From positions 2,108,001-2,172,000 of the forward strand of contig OY756149.1 of the NCBI GenBank assembly GCA_963576785.1: a stretch of DNA of 64,000 nucleotides. Reading direction: 5' to 3'. Positions 40,214-50,512 of the stretch are shown here, piece by piece. How positions within the stretch are numbered: position 1 is the first letter of the stretch; each line of letters starts with the position of its first letter. This DNA is from Chlorophyllum brunneum (lineage: Eukaryota > Basidiomycota > Agaricomycetes > Agaricales > Agaricaceae). The notes under the pieces were generated by a model that saw only the letters and a list, made by a program, of their open reading frames with translations, had not been told where the DNA came from and did not search any database. Position numbers and translations under genes: made by a program.

Positions 40214-43200
40214 TCAGTTCAAGCGTTCCGCTCGACCATTTTGTTGGTGTATGTGTAGTGCACTGGTCTCATGTATAATCCCTAATGAGCGCAAATGAGA
40301 TTGCAACTCATCAGTTGCATACTCTCCTCCTCTATCAGTGCAGAGATATTTTAATTTAGTCTTGTATTGAGTCTGAATTAAGGCAATGAAATTTTTCATT
40401 TCTTCTGCTGCTTCTGATTTCTTATAGAGGAAGCAAATCCATCCATGAGAGGAAAAGTCGTCCATTATGGTCATGACCCATTTAAATTTATGGTAAGAAA
40501 GAATCGGAAGTTCAACTAAATCCGAGTGTATTCTTTCGAATGGACGCTTTGCGCGTGTAGGGTTCTCTCTAAAGGGTTTTTGGTGCATCTTTCCCTTGGC
40601 ACAACCATCACAGACTGGCTTTTGCTCGGGAATCCGCACCGGAGTAAACCCAATCGTATTTTTCTCAAAATGATTGAGGATACAATTAGAGGGATGTCCT
40701 AATCTCGCATGTACAACTTTGTAGCCAACAATCGGATCCGCAGTCATAGCTGCTTGTTCCGAATGTACAATTTTTGTGTTAACAAAATGTAAAGTAGTAT
40801 TGCGACTTGCTGAAGGATATGCTTGAAGAATAGCATTTCCTTCGCTATCAACTACTACTAATTCATTGGCATCTGTTCTAACAGTTTTGCCATCCTGGCA
40901 TAACTGTCCCACTGACATTAGTCGTTCAGAGGTTCCTTTTAGAAGGAAGACTGGATATATTAATATCTGCGTTGGTTGAATGCTGTCAGTCTTCCCGTTA
41001 TAGACTCTATGCTTAAGCATAACTGTGCCAAGACCAACTGCATTAAGATAGGGACCTTGTGCTCCTACAGTCTTAATTGGGATCGAAACTTCGAGTTCTT
41101 CGAAGTTGATAAAGTCTTCCGCATAAGGGGTATAATGACATGATGCCCCTGAGTCTAATAACCATACGTCACTATATTCTTCTAGTGGCGTTATGCTTTG
41201 ATCATTGCTTCGCGATCGAGATCTAAATTGATCCAGTACTCTTAAATACTGATCGGGCATGCGCGTGGAGAAACAAGAAAATTGAGAAGTGTTAAAACAC
41301 TTCTCATTCATCGATTCGCACAAAGAAAATACATTATTATGGGATCCTAAAGATCCCGATTGCATATTTACATGCCCGGCCCCTGATGTCCCTTCCCCTT
41401 GCCCTTGCCCTTCTTCTTGCGAAGACGGCCGGTCGGCATATTGGTGACAGGACTGTGTATCAGGGTTAGTAAGAGTATCTGAGATTGAATTGATCACGTA
41501 CCCAGCTCCTCCCTTCTTCTTGAAGTTGCTCCCATAGTCGGTCGACGAGAGTCCAAGTGACACCTCAGATTGAGGTGCCAAAGCAAAGGGTTCAGACTTC
41601 GGAGACTTTGGGAGAGGCCCAGAAGAGGGTCCTGTGACGTTTGCAGGGTTCCTGGGGTCACGGATGTCGTAGGCAACATCCTGAGCCGGTGCCATGAGGT
41701 CGTCGACCTCCTTCTCACTCTCAAGCTGTTTGAAGGCTTCGTCTACCAACACTGAAAGTGTGGCAGGACGCCTATCAGCGGTCTTGTTCTTCTGAGTAAG
41801 AGAGAATCTCTTACTCTGGAATTGCTCCGTTGGAGGGGAGGCCCGAGGAAGAGGAGGGAACTCCTCTTCGTAGGTCCTGACGACCGGAGCTACTATTTCC
41901 TCCGGAGGAGGAAGGTAGTACGGCCGAACCTCTCCAGGTTCAAGTGAGTCGCCCCGGGCGACGGAGTCCATGCTTGGGATCTTTACCACATGATGCATAA
42001 CCAAATTGAGTTTATTCCCAAATTTGGGAGAAATCAATAAGGCGTATGGCGAACCATGCGGTAAAAGAAAAGCAAAACGGACGCAGGTCGCGTTAATATC
42101 GGGGTTACTATTTTTAGTGAACCATTTGCTTACCCTCGTGTGTCCCTCACAGGTACAACCTGGGGGGTGACCAGAAGGAACCGAAGGTGCACCGGGCGGT
42201 GTCACCAATCGTCCTTGTTGGGCGCAGGGGTGAGAGACCTCGTGCATCCGTCGATCGTAACGATTGAGGGCACGTTTCTTCACCATTTGCATGGGTGAAG
42301 GACCAGTGACGCGGTCGTGCCAGGTGGTCACCTGTTGGATCCGCAGTGAGTTTTCGAGTAAGGCGGTGAAACATAAGTTTCGTGCTTCAGCACGCACCTT
42401 TTTCTCGAGCTCAGCACGAGCGTTCTCTCGTGCCTGCTGGACCTTCTTGGGATTAACCCAAGTAAGCGGTTTTGGTCTCTCACTCACAAGTACACGAGTG
42501 GTCAGAGGAGTGGGAGCGGGAACGGGTCGAGGTGCGTCCATGTGTCTCATCAGGTCGAAGGGGGTCATCCCCGGACCAGTAAAACGACAGACCGCTGGTT
42601 CCGTGGCAGCGGCGAAGCCCGCCATGTGGGCCTGGGGTTTACTCTGGCGCTTCTTGGGCTTCTTCTTCTTCTTCTGGACGTTAATCCATGTAGGAGAAGG
42701 GGGAGAAGGCTGAGGGGGCTGCCCACTCGGATTGGCAGGGTGGCGAGGACCTCTCGCAGGCTGGGCCCTGGTATTGCCTCCAGGGTGGAAGTGGTTCCAG
42801 GGTGGTCCAGGGCGAGTCCTGGGGATATTTCCCTGAGGGCGAGTTTGGTAGTTAGCAGTGGCGGCAAAAGATACTTGGGGGTTAGACATGTTAGGTCTTG
42901 ACCCTTCATGTCTTGACCACTCCACATTTATAGCCTGCTGAACTACCTCCCAGGTCATATCTACAACATCGTGATTATTTGCCAATGTTGTTTGGGCCAC
43001 TGCATTCCAATCCGGTGGTAATGCGTTCAAAGCGATCATCGCACCAAGAACTTCTGGCAATTTTACCTTAGCTGTTTCTGATTGAGAAGCCATTGTTCTC
43101 AATTCAGCTAGATCCATTGCTGGATCTTGATTCCCTGAAATGCGCTTTTGCAACATTCTTTGGAGAATTGAATACACCGCAGCAGGAGAAGGTGTCCCAA

Positions 43201-43507
43201 AGCGGGTTTTCAAATCAGTCCAGAGGAATCCAGGAGCGTCATGCCCATGGAGTAACAGGAAATCAGGTAAGGTGCCATTAATAACAGCCAATGCCTGACC
43301 TCTCAATTGTTCTCTCCTTCTATCCTCCTCCGTTAAGGCGGTAGGATTCGCAGGAGAGAGATCCTGGTCTGTCACAGTCCATCCGGACTGGTCAGAACCA
43401 GTAACAGAAATGAGGGTTAGGGCATCCTGAAGCCTTCTAGACCAGAACGCATAGTTCTTTGGCCCATTGAGCTTAGGTAAACCAGCGACGATATTATTAG
43501 TAGACAT
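40214..43507 (-). CDS. Copia A Gag-protease-integrase (truncated polyprotein)
   Basis: 1,097 codons from the ATG at 43507. The N-terminus is a copia-type Gag (KLNGPKNYAFWSRRLQDAL). The Gag-like part is long (about 780 residues), Pro- and Arg-rich, with a KKKKKPKKR basic patch and no canonical CCHC knuckle. Protease: WLLDSGASCHYTP. GAG-pre-integrase: ARLGHPS...CDGCAKGKM. Integrase core: D in IHSDL, D in CTDRGGEY, E in NGRAE, with 35 residues between the last two. A TGA four codons after the catalytic Glu cuts off the rest of the polyprotein. Confidence 0.85.
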   Translation of the reverse strand: MSTNNIVAGLPKLNGPKNYAFWSRRLQDALTLISVTGSDQSGWTVTDQDLSPANPTALTEEDRRREQLRGQALAVINGTLPDFLLLHGHDAPGFLWTDLKTRFGTPSPAAVYSILQRMLQKRISGNQDPAMDLAELRTMASQSETAKVKLPEVLGAMIALNALPPDWNAVAQTTLANNHDVVDMTWEVVQQAINVEWSRHEGSRPNMSNPQVSFAATANYQTRPQGNIPRTRPGPPWNHFHPGGNTRAQPARGPRHPANPSGQPPQPSPPSPTWINVQKKKKKPKKRQSKPQAHMAGFAAATEPAVCRFTGPGMTPFDLMRHMDAPRPVPAPTPLTTRVLVSERPKPLTWVNPKKVQQARENARAELEKKVRAEARNLCFTALLENSLRIQQVTTWHDRVTGPSPMQMVKKRALNRYDRRMHEVSHPCAQQGRLVTPPGAPSVPSGHPPGCTCEGHTRVSKWFTKNSNPDINATCVRFAFLLPHGSPYALLISPKFGNKLNLVMHHVVKIPSMDSVARGDSLEPGEVRPYYLPPPEEIVAPVVRTYEEEFPPLPRASPPTEQFQSKRFSLTQKNKTADRRPATLSVLVDEAFKQLESEKEVDDLMAPAQDVAYDIRDPRNPANVTGPSSGPLPKSPKSEPFALAPQSEVSLGLSSTDYGSNFKKKGGAGYVINSISDTLTNPDTQSCHQYADRPSSQEEGQGQGEGTSGAGHVNMQSGSLGSHNNVFSLCESMNEKCFNTSQFSCFSTRMPDQYLRVLDQFRSRSRSNDQSITPLEEYSDVWLLDSGASCHYTPYAEDFINFEELEVSIPIKTVGAQGPYLNAVGLGTVMLKHRVYNGKTDSIQPTQILIYPVFLLKGTSERLMSVGQLCQDGKTVRTDANELVVVDSEGNAILQAYPSASRNTTLHFVNTKIVHSEQAAMTADPIVGYKVVHARLGHPSNCILNHFEKNTIGFTPVRIPEQKPVCDGCAKGKMHQKPFRENPTRAKRPFERIHSDLVELPILSYHKFKWVMTIMDDFSSHGWICFLYKKSEAAEEMKNFIALIQTQYKTKLKYLCTDRGGEYATDELQSHLRSLGIIHETSALHIHQQNGRAERLN

Positions 43508-43649
43508 AATATCTTCGTCGAGTGTATTTCTTTCTAGAAGAAAATTCTTGTATCAGTAATGATCAAATACAAGGATAACTCTGTCAGGTAAAGCCCTATC
43601 ATCCTATCTCAGTTAAAGGGGATGATAATGGTTTAACCATCGGTAAGGC

Positions 43650-43666
43650 TACCGGGGCCCATAACC
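43650..43666 (-). other. Copia A primer-binding site, half-tRNA type
   Basis: On the minus strand the bases right after the 5' LTR read GGTTATGGGCCCCGG. GGTTATGGGCCC is the Drosophila copia primer site, complementary to the 5' half of initiator methionine tRNA rather than to a CCA end. Known of that element; inferred here. Confidence 0.6.
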
Positions 43667-44238
43667 TGTTGAGGAAATGACCGTAACGAGTTGTTTGCTG
43701 GGGGCAGCAGTAAACGCAGTGGGAAAGAACGTAGGGTCTACTCACCGAGATAATAAGCTTCTATCTGATACCTGTAGAAAGGTAATTCGGATAGACAGAT
43801 ATTATTGATGAAGCGGTTAACGTCAGTTAAGTAGAGGTCAAAGTCGATTAGATCGATGGAGGTGTTGTACTCAAAGAGATAGGCAATGATGAAGAAGTTG
43901 TTCGATTGAACAAGATACAGAACTTAGGTCTGCTACATGGGGTTTATATACATATTGTAACATAGACGAGTCATACTACATAAAATACTAGCATTGCATG
44001 GATTGTTCCTTATGACTCCCTTTAACTGCGGCGTAGTGCCTGCGGAGTACTGCGGAACATAGTATCTAGTCATTGGTACTATGTAGAATAATCTATCAAG
44101 TACTAATGACTCTCATCATATGCAGAGCAACTCATAGGAAGTTACTACGGAATGAAGTTACTGGAAAGTAATGGATCAGTCTATTATTAGAATAATGACT
44201 TCATAATCTATTTCTAGAATATGTCCAAAACTTCAACA
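43667..44238 (-). repeat. Copia A 5' LTR (572 bp)
   Basis: Holds a TATATAAACC box on the minus strand (43941-43950). Its sequence variants match the 5' LTR of copia C more closely than the 3' LTR of A at most differing sites. Confidence 0.92.
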
Positions 44239-44850
44239 ATTACCTCCTACTCTGACAAACCACCTTCACTGCCTTGACTTTCCCGTCATTTTGATCCTGG
44301 TTTTGGTTGTGGGGCTGGTAATTGAAGATTGGTGAAATGAGACTGAGAGAGCTTGTGGTGAAATCCGACAGGGAGAGGATATCCATGAATCTACAATTAA
44401 CTTGGATCCCCCACTCAAGGAGTTGTGTTTGGCCAAGTCAGATATTATTCCAGAGCTGACCTGCGAAGTTATTGATTTGGTGTCCACCGTTAATGAGTTG
44501 CTCCATTAGAGAGTCAGTAGTTTTTCAGTGGAATATTTTAAAGGTGGTGTGTGCGGGCATTCGAAACTTTGTCACCAGAAACATAGCTAATATATCATGA
44601 TATTTTGGACTTGTCTACTCAGACCGAGTGGAGGTGTGTTTAAACATACACCAGAATATGTACAGTGGAAAAGATACTTCAAGTTGTGGTACATATGCAT
44701 TCATTTACAACGGTGGGACTGTTTGATGGAGTGCTACACCCCAGAAATTTGAGGCATCGTTACTAATATGCTGATGCTATTCCTACTTCAAAGGGAGAAC
44801 CCTGGGTTTGTTTGTTGTCACTCCATCCATTGAATTATCAAGGAGGGTGG
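44239..44850. other. Host or older repeat DNA between copia A and copia B
   Basis: No LTR similarity. A plus-strand coding-like fragment at 44354-44509 (52 codons ending in TAG) includes DPPLKELCLAKSDIIPELTC and EVIDLVSTVNELLH. It has no start, family or partner. The sequence continues after copia B at 58694, the true other side of that insertion. Confidence 0.4.
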
Positions 44851-45431
44851 TGTTGAGGAAATGACTGTAACAAGTTGTTTGCTGGGGGCAGCAGTAAATG
44901 CAGTGGGAGAGAATATAGGGTCTACTCACCAAGATAATAAGCTTCTATCTGATATCTGTAGAAAGGTAATTTGGATAGACAGATATTATTGATAAAGCAA
45001 TCGGTGTCAGATGTAGATTGGTCAAAGTCAAGGAGATCGAGACTGGTGTTATACTCAAGAAGATAAGCAATGGTAAAGAGGTTGTTCGATTGAACAAGAT
45101 ACAGAACTAGGTCTGCTACATGGGGTTTATATACATGTTAGAGCATAGGCAAGTCATACTACATAAAATACTAGGAATGCATAGAATGTTCCTTATGACT
45201 CCCATTAACTGTGGCATAGTGCCTGCAGAGTACTGTGGAACATATTATACCAGTCATTGGAACTATGTAGAATAATCTATCAAGTACCAATTGACATTAT
45301 GACTCTCATCATATGCAGAGCAACTCATAGGAAGTTACTATGGATTGAAGTTACTGGAAAGTAATGGATCAGTCTATTATTATCATAATGACTTCATAGT
45401 CTATTTCTAGAATATGTCCGAAACTTCAACA
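44851..45431 (-). repeat. Copia B 3' LTR (581 bp)
   Basis: Homologous to the copia A LTR; nine bases longer overall. CpG sites such as ACGACCG in A read ATGACTG here. Confidence 0.9.
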
Positions 45432-45439
45432 CTCCTCCT

Positions 45440-48400
45440 TGCTCTGTATTGATGTAGAGTTTTAATTACTCAAACATCAAGCCAAGGCAAGGTCGGAATA
45501 GATTGAATTTAATTTTGTCTAAATTTTTTGTGAGAATATTGGCAGGATTTTCACAGAGAATATTTCAATCTTTCTTTCTTCTACCAAATCATGAATGTAA
45601 TGGTATTTGATGTCGACATGTTTTAATCATTTTTCTGTTACTGGATTTTTGGCCCAAAATATTGAACCCTCATTATCACTGAAGAGATAAGGGGCTAATA
45701 ATCGGATACCAATTTCTTCCAATAAATTGACAGTCCAAACAAGTTGTCGACTGCAATCTGACAAAGCCATATACTTGGCTTTAGTGGAAGATAATGTGAT
45801 GGTTTTCTGTTTTTTTACTTAACCAAGTGATAGCTCCACTGGCTAATAAACAGAAATATCCAGTTACAGATTTATGACTAATTGGATTACCAGCCCAATC
45901 AGAGTCAGAAAAGGCATTCAGGCCTTGCATAGAACTTCCATTATAGGTAATTCTATATTTGCAAGTAGTATTAAGATACTTTAGCAAATGTAAGCCTGCA
46001 TTATAATGTACTTTGGTAGGATTGGTCATATGTTGTAATAACTTGACAGTGGCAAAGGCTATGTTGGGCCGACTGTCTATTATCAGATACATAACTGATC
46101 CTACTAATTGTTGATACCTCTTTATGAAGTCAGGTGTCACTTGTCCTGTATTGGATTCGAAGATAAATCCATTTGGTAATGGGATTTCTTCCTTTCCAAT
46201 TACTTTAAATTGATCAAGAACTTTTCCTAGATAATCTATTTGGTCTAGGGTAATTGAGCAGTTTATAGGATTTCACAAAATTTTCATGCCAAGAAACTCT
46301 TTGGTTGGACCAAGGTCTCGGTATTCCCATTTCTTCATAAAGAGTGCTCACTTCTTATTTAGAAGTCTAGAGCCTCTGATTCTGATGAACATTGAGTTAT
46401 CTACATAGACAAGAGCTATAATAAGCTCTTTTGTTTTAGAGTCATAATAATAATAGACTCCAGTATCTAGCTTGGATCAGACAAATCCTAGGTCGGTCAT
46501 TGACTTAGTCAATTCCTTCCACCATTGTCATCCAGATTGTTTTAGTCCATAAATGGCTCAGTTTAATTTCCAAACCATATTACCATGACCTGTATTGAAA
46601 CCTTGTGGAAGTTCCATATAGAGCTCTTTATCCAGTTTTCCATAGAGATAAGCAGTTTTAACATCTAAACTGAGCATTTCCCAATTGTTGAGGGCAGCAA
46701 CTGCAAATATGAGTTGCACTGTCTCATAACAGACTACTGGTGAAAACAATTCATCGTAATTGATTCCCTCTATCTAAGAGAATCCTTTTGCTACTAGTCG
46801 AGCACAGTATTGACCATCTGATTTGGGTGTGAAGACACATTATTTTTGACTGCTTTTCTTCTAGGAGAAGGTTTAGCTAAGTCATAAACATGTCTTTCTC
46901 TGAGTGAATTTAACTCTTCTAAGCACACTTTCCACCATTTAGATTTCTCTTCTGATGGTAGTTGATCTAGATCTTTGAAAGAAATAGGAACTAATGGTGA
47001 TTCGACTTTTTGAGTACACAGATAATTGATCATCTCTACTCCTCCTTTTCTGCATAAGTCTTCTATTGTAGAAGCTTCATACTGAGAATGTCTATTGATT
47101 ATTCCAGGTTTGGAAGCATTTGATCGAATTTGTCTAACAAGTCTACTTGTAAAACTTGTTAATTTCGACTTAGGAGGTTGGAACATCCCATAATCCTGGA
47201 GTATTTTGGTCGGATACTTTGTAGAACCATAGAAGTTTCCTGGATGTTCAGGTACTTTTCTGGTTCTTTGCAGTCTCTGAGGTATTTCAGGAACTGGTAT
47301 TTGATCTGAGTGACCTCATGGTATAGAAGGACCAGCATCCCAATCATCTTTGACAGGGATATAGGATATAAAAGGATGTACATCCAGATTATCTCTTTGA
47401 GAAGGTCGATGGTTCAGACCTTTAGGGTGATTAGGTAAATCAGCATATGATAATCCATCACTGTCATTGTCTTCTGGTATTTGTGCTTCTCTTGGTGGAA
47501 AGAGAATGTTTTGCACAATACCATCCCACTCCTTCTGAACATCTGTATTGATATTTGGTGCTTTTCCCTTTCCTTTATTCTTTTTAGATTTAGAGAAAGG
47601 AGTTGGAATTTGTCCATGAACAGATCTATAAGTCCTATCTTCTGGAGAACCTTCGGGAGAAGTTCAGGGTATAGGACTTGGTAGTTTATCAATAGGTAAA
47701 CTAGTAGATGGATCTGGAACATGGAAGACAATTACTTCCAAAGGTGTATTTTGAGAAGTAGAAAATGTTGGTTGGTTCATTCATTCTTCTCGCTTCTTTC
47801 CAATACATTTAGGAAAGTGTTCTTCACTGAATACAGCTGTTGGAGATGTATAGATTACATTTCTATTTAGGTACCTCATGAAACGATAGTTTTTCCTATC
47901 TGATGTCCAACCAAGGAAAATCATGAGTTCTGACTTTGCTGTTAGTTTATTGTCTCTTATCTCTTTTGGGAGAAAGACATAAGCACCGCAGCCAAAGACT
48001 TTGTCTTTGGAAATATCTGGAATCTTTTGATTCAACACTTTATAAGGTGTTTTCCACATGAGCCATGATACCAGTGTTTTATTATAGATATGTATCATAT
48101 AATCTATAGAAAACTCCCACCAACTGTCAGAAATACAAGCATAATGCCTCATGGCTTCTGCTTTATCCATTAAAGTTTGGTTCAAGTATTCTGCTCGACC
48201 ATTCTGTTGGTATATGTGTGGTGCACTAGTCTCATATATAATCCCTAATAAGTGCAAATGAGATTGTAACTGGTTAGTTGCATACTCTCCTCCTCTATCA
48301 GTGCAGAGATATTTTAATTTAGTCTTGTATTGAGTCTGAATTAAGGCAATGAAATTTTTCATTTATTTTTCTGCTTCTGATTTCTTATAGAGGAAGCAAA

Positions 48401-48847
48401 TCCATCCATGAGAGGAAAAATCGTCCATTATAGTCATGACCCATTTAAATTTATAGTAAGAAAGAATTGGAAGTTCAACTAAATCTAAGTGAATTCTTTT
48501 AAATAGATGCTTTGTGCATGTAGGGTTCTCTCTAAAGGGTTTCTGGTACATCTTTCCCTTGGCACAACTATTATAGACTGGTTTTTGCTTGGGAATTTGC
48601 ACCAGAGTAAACCCAATCATATTTTTCTCAAAGTGATTGAGGATACAATTAAAGAGATATCCTAATCTCATATGTACAACTTTGTAGCCAATGATCGGAT
48701 CCGCAGCCATAGTTGCATGTTCTGAATGTATAATTTTGGTATTGACAAAATGTTATGACTTGCTGAAGAATATGCTTGAAGAATAGCATTTCCTTCACTA
48801 TCAACTACTACTGATTTGTTGGCATCTGTTCTAACAGTTTTGCTATC
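45440..48847 (-). pseudogene. Copia B integrase-RT-RNase H remains
   Basis: Homologous to 37.5-40.9 kb of copia A. Recognisable pieces: integrase (48710-47781, with TDRGGEYA and the FLGW box), the linker (47731-47316), the RT start (47186-46794), RT middle LDVKTAYLYGKLDKELYMEL (46749-46558) and RNase H SDWAGNPISHKSVTGYF (46140-45781). Frames are broken at many points. At the places where A and C carry shared lesions, B keeps CAA codons and the undeleted base. Confidence 0.85.
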
Positions 48848-49147
48848 TGTTACGAATCATAGACTGTTCATTCCCATCATGCGCCCATTACCTCGTGTAC
48901 CCTCATACTCGTTTCATCTCCTGTGTCACCCTAGAGGCTGTGCCCCCTACCTGACTCGTTCTACCCGTCTCCTATGACTCCGTTACTCGACTCCCTTATT
49001 ATTAGCCTCTACCACTAGTATATAAAGTGTAGTAATACTTGATGTATTCCTTACACTTTACCAATCGTATCATCCCTTCTTCCCTTCTCTACTTCCTTTC
49101 CTTTATCCAAAGGCTTGCAACCTGAGTCAGAGACTAAGGTCGTAACA
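48848..49147 (+). repeat. G2 5' LTR (300 bp)
   Basis: TATATAAA at 49019-49026. A primer site starting TGGTAAAGTGTC follows at 49150, two bases after the LTR. Confidence 0.93.
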
Positions 49148-49240
49148 TTTGGTAAAGTGTCACTCAACTCACCTTGCAAGAGAGGTGCCACTATTCGTAA
49201 CTAGGCTTGGAATAATAGCCTCCGACCAGGACAACAGTAT

Positions 49241-50512
49241 ATGAGCAGCAGTAGCTCATCGAGAACACCGAGAAGACAGAGAGCTCCGAGACCAACAGAC
49301 ATCCAGGGTTCACCCGTAGCAACAGGATCCAAACGATCAACAGAACCAGAAATCCCTGAAGGCCTTAAACGGCAAAAATCCGAACACAGCGTAGACGAGA
49401 CCACAGCTCTATTTGAAACCGAATTCGACACAGAAGTCGCCGAGAACACATCCGATATAGATATCGCCGAAACCTACGAGGAAGAATCCGAACACAGTAC
49501 AGACGAAGAACCAGCTCCGTTTGAAGAAGAAATCGACACAGCTCTATTTGAAACCGAATTCGACACAGAAGTCGCCGACGCCACAGCCGATATAGAAATC
49601 GCCGAGACCTACGAAAACGAACACAGCGAACCAGAATCAGAACCAGAAATGACAGACGAGATCAACGTACCAAAGAACCTAGCCCCGGAACCAGGATATT
49701 TTAATGGGGATAGGACCAAATTTGACGATTGGTGGAGAGCCATATCCTTATGGCTAATGTTCAACAAGATAGAGGAGGAAGAACAGAAAATAGTAGCCAT
49801 TTTGGCAAGGATGAAAGGAGGACTAGCAGGTCCTTACGCCAACACGCAACTACAAGCCATCCAGAACAAGAAAACACCGGCTTGGGAGGACTTTACGAAA
49901 GAAGTAGAAGCCACATTCTCCTTGGGGAATAGGAAAGCCATAGCCGAAGGAGAAATAGAGACATTCAAACAGGGAAAGAAGAACACAGCAGACTTCTTAA
50001 TCGAATTCGAAGCATTGAGAGCCCAAGCAGGAACAGACGACACACACGCGATATTCCTTCTCAAGCGCCACACACGAGCAGACATTATCCGAACCATAGT
50101 AGGTTACCCGACAACCTCCGTCCCAACAACATACAGCAAATGGAAAACCACGATCCTCGCAGTAGGACAAGGTTACAAAGCAACGGACATCACTAGAGGA
50201 GATGTCAAAACCACCACCGGAGTTATCTATGGGGGAAGAGGACAACCCATGGAGATAGGACGACAAAGGGCAGACACCGATCAAGCTGGAAAACCGAGGT
50301 GCTACAATTGTAACCTCTATGGCCATATTGCCAAATACTGCAGGAAGAAAACAAAAGTCACGTACACCAAAATAACGTGTTACAATTGCGGTAAACAGGG
50401 CCACATCTCGAAGAACTGCCGAGCACCCAAGAAAGCCCATATCAGAGAAGTCAACGAGGATGATGAACAAGAAATAGAGGAGAAAGAGGATTTTGTCGAA
50501 GGCTCCGAGTAG
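49241..50512 (+). CDS. gag: G2 Gag with two zinc knuckles
   Basis: 423 residues. The first ~140 are very acidic and contain a tandem duplication: ALFETEFDTEVA...DI-IAETYE occurs twice (about 49,408-49,485 and 49,540-49,614). A Ty3-type capsid region follows (LAPEPGYFNGDRTKFDDWWR onward). Two CX2CX4HX4C knuckles (CYNCNLYGHIAKYC and CYNCGKQGHISKNC) near the C-terminus bind RNA. The frame ends with TAG at 50510-50512, inside a 46-base overlap with pol. I saw no canonical slippery heptamer in the overlap. Confidence 0.92.
   Translation: MSSSSSSRTPRRQRAPRPTDIQGSPVATGSKRSTEPEIPEGLKRQKSEHSVDETTALFETEFDTEVAENTSDIDIAETYEEESEHSTDEEPAPFEEEIDTALFETEFDTEVADATADIEIAETYENEHSEPESEPEMTDEINVPKNLAPEPGYFNGDRTKFDDWWRAISLWLMFNKIEEEEQKIVAILARMKGGLAGPYANTQLQAIQNKKTPAWEDFTKEVEATFSLGNRKAIAEGEIETFKQGKKNTADFLIEFEALRAQAGTDDTHAIFLLKRHTRADIIRTIVGYPTTSVPTTYSKWKTTILAVGQGYKATDITRGDVKTTTGVIYGGRGQPMEIGRQRADTDQAGKPRCYNCNLYGHIAKYCRKKTKVTYTKITCYNCGKQGHISKNCRAPKKAHIREVNEDDEQEIEEKEDFVEGSE

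Larger units (their letters stand above)
36888..44238 (-). mobile_element. Ty1/copia LTR retrotransposon A (defective)
   Basis: 7,351 bp with 572-bp LTRs at both ends (TGTTGA...CAACA). Order on the minus strand is LTR, primer site, gag-protease-integrase, RT-RNase H, LTR, the copia order. Flanks are ATTGC (left) and ATTAC (right): a probable 5-bp target duplication with one change. The polyprotein is broken by TGA (40214-40216), a 1-base deletion near 39,394, TAA (39339-39341), TGA (38835-38837) and TAG (38559-38561). All four stops fit single transitions of CGA, CAA or TGG. A near-identical inverted partner (C) starts at 58,750. Confidence 0.92.

Noticed and set aside
42264..42901. Long plus-strand frames antisense to copia A Gag, repeated in C
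   Set aside because: They are shadows of the Pro/Arg-rich Gag coding strand; no motif or start context supports them.
50467..50512. Slippery site for G2 gag-pol
   Set aside because: The overlap was read in gag register; no X_XXY_YYZ heptamer is present, so the recoding mechanism is left open.
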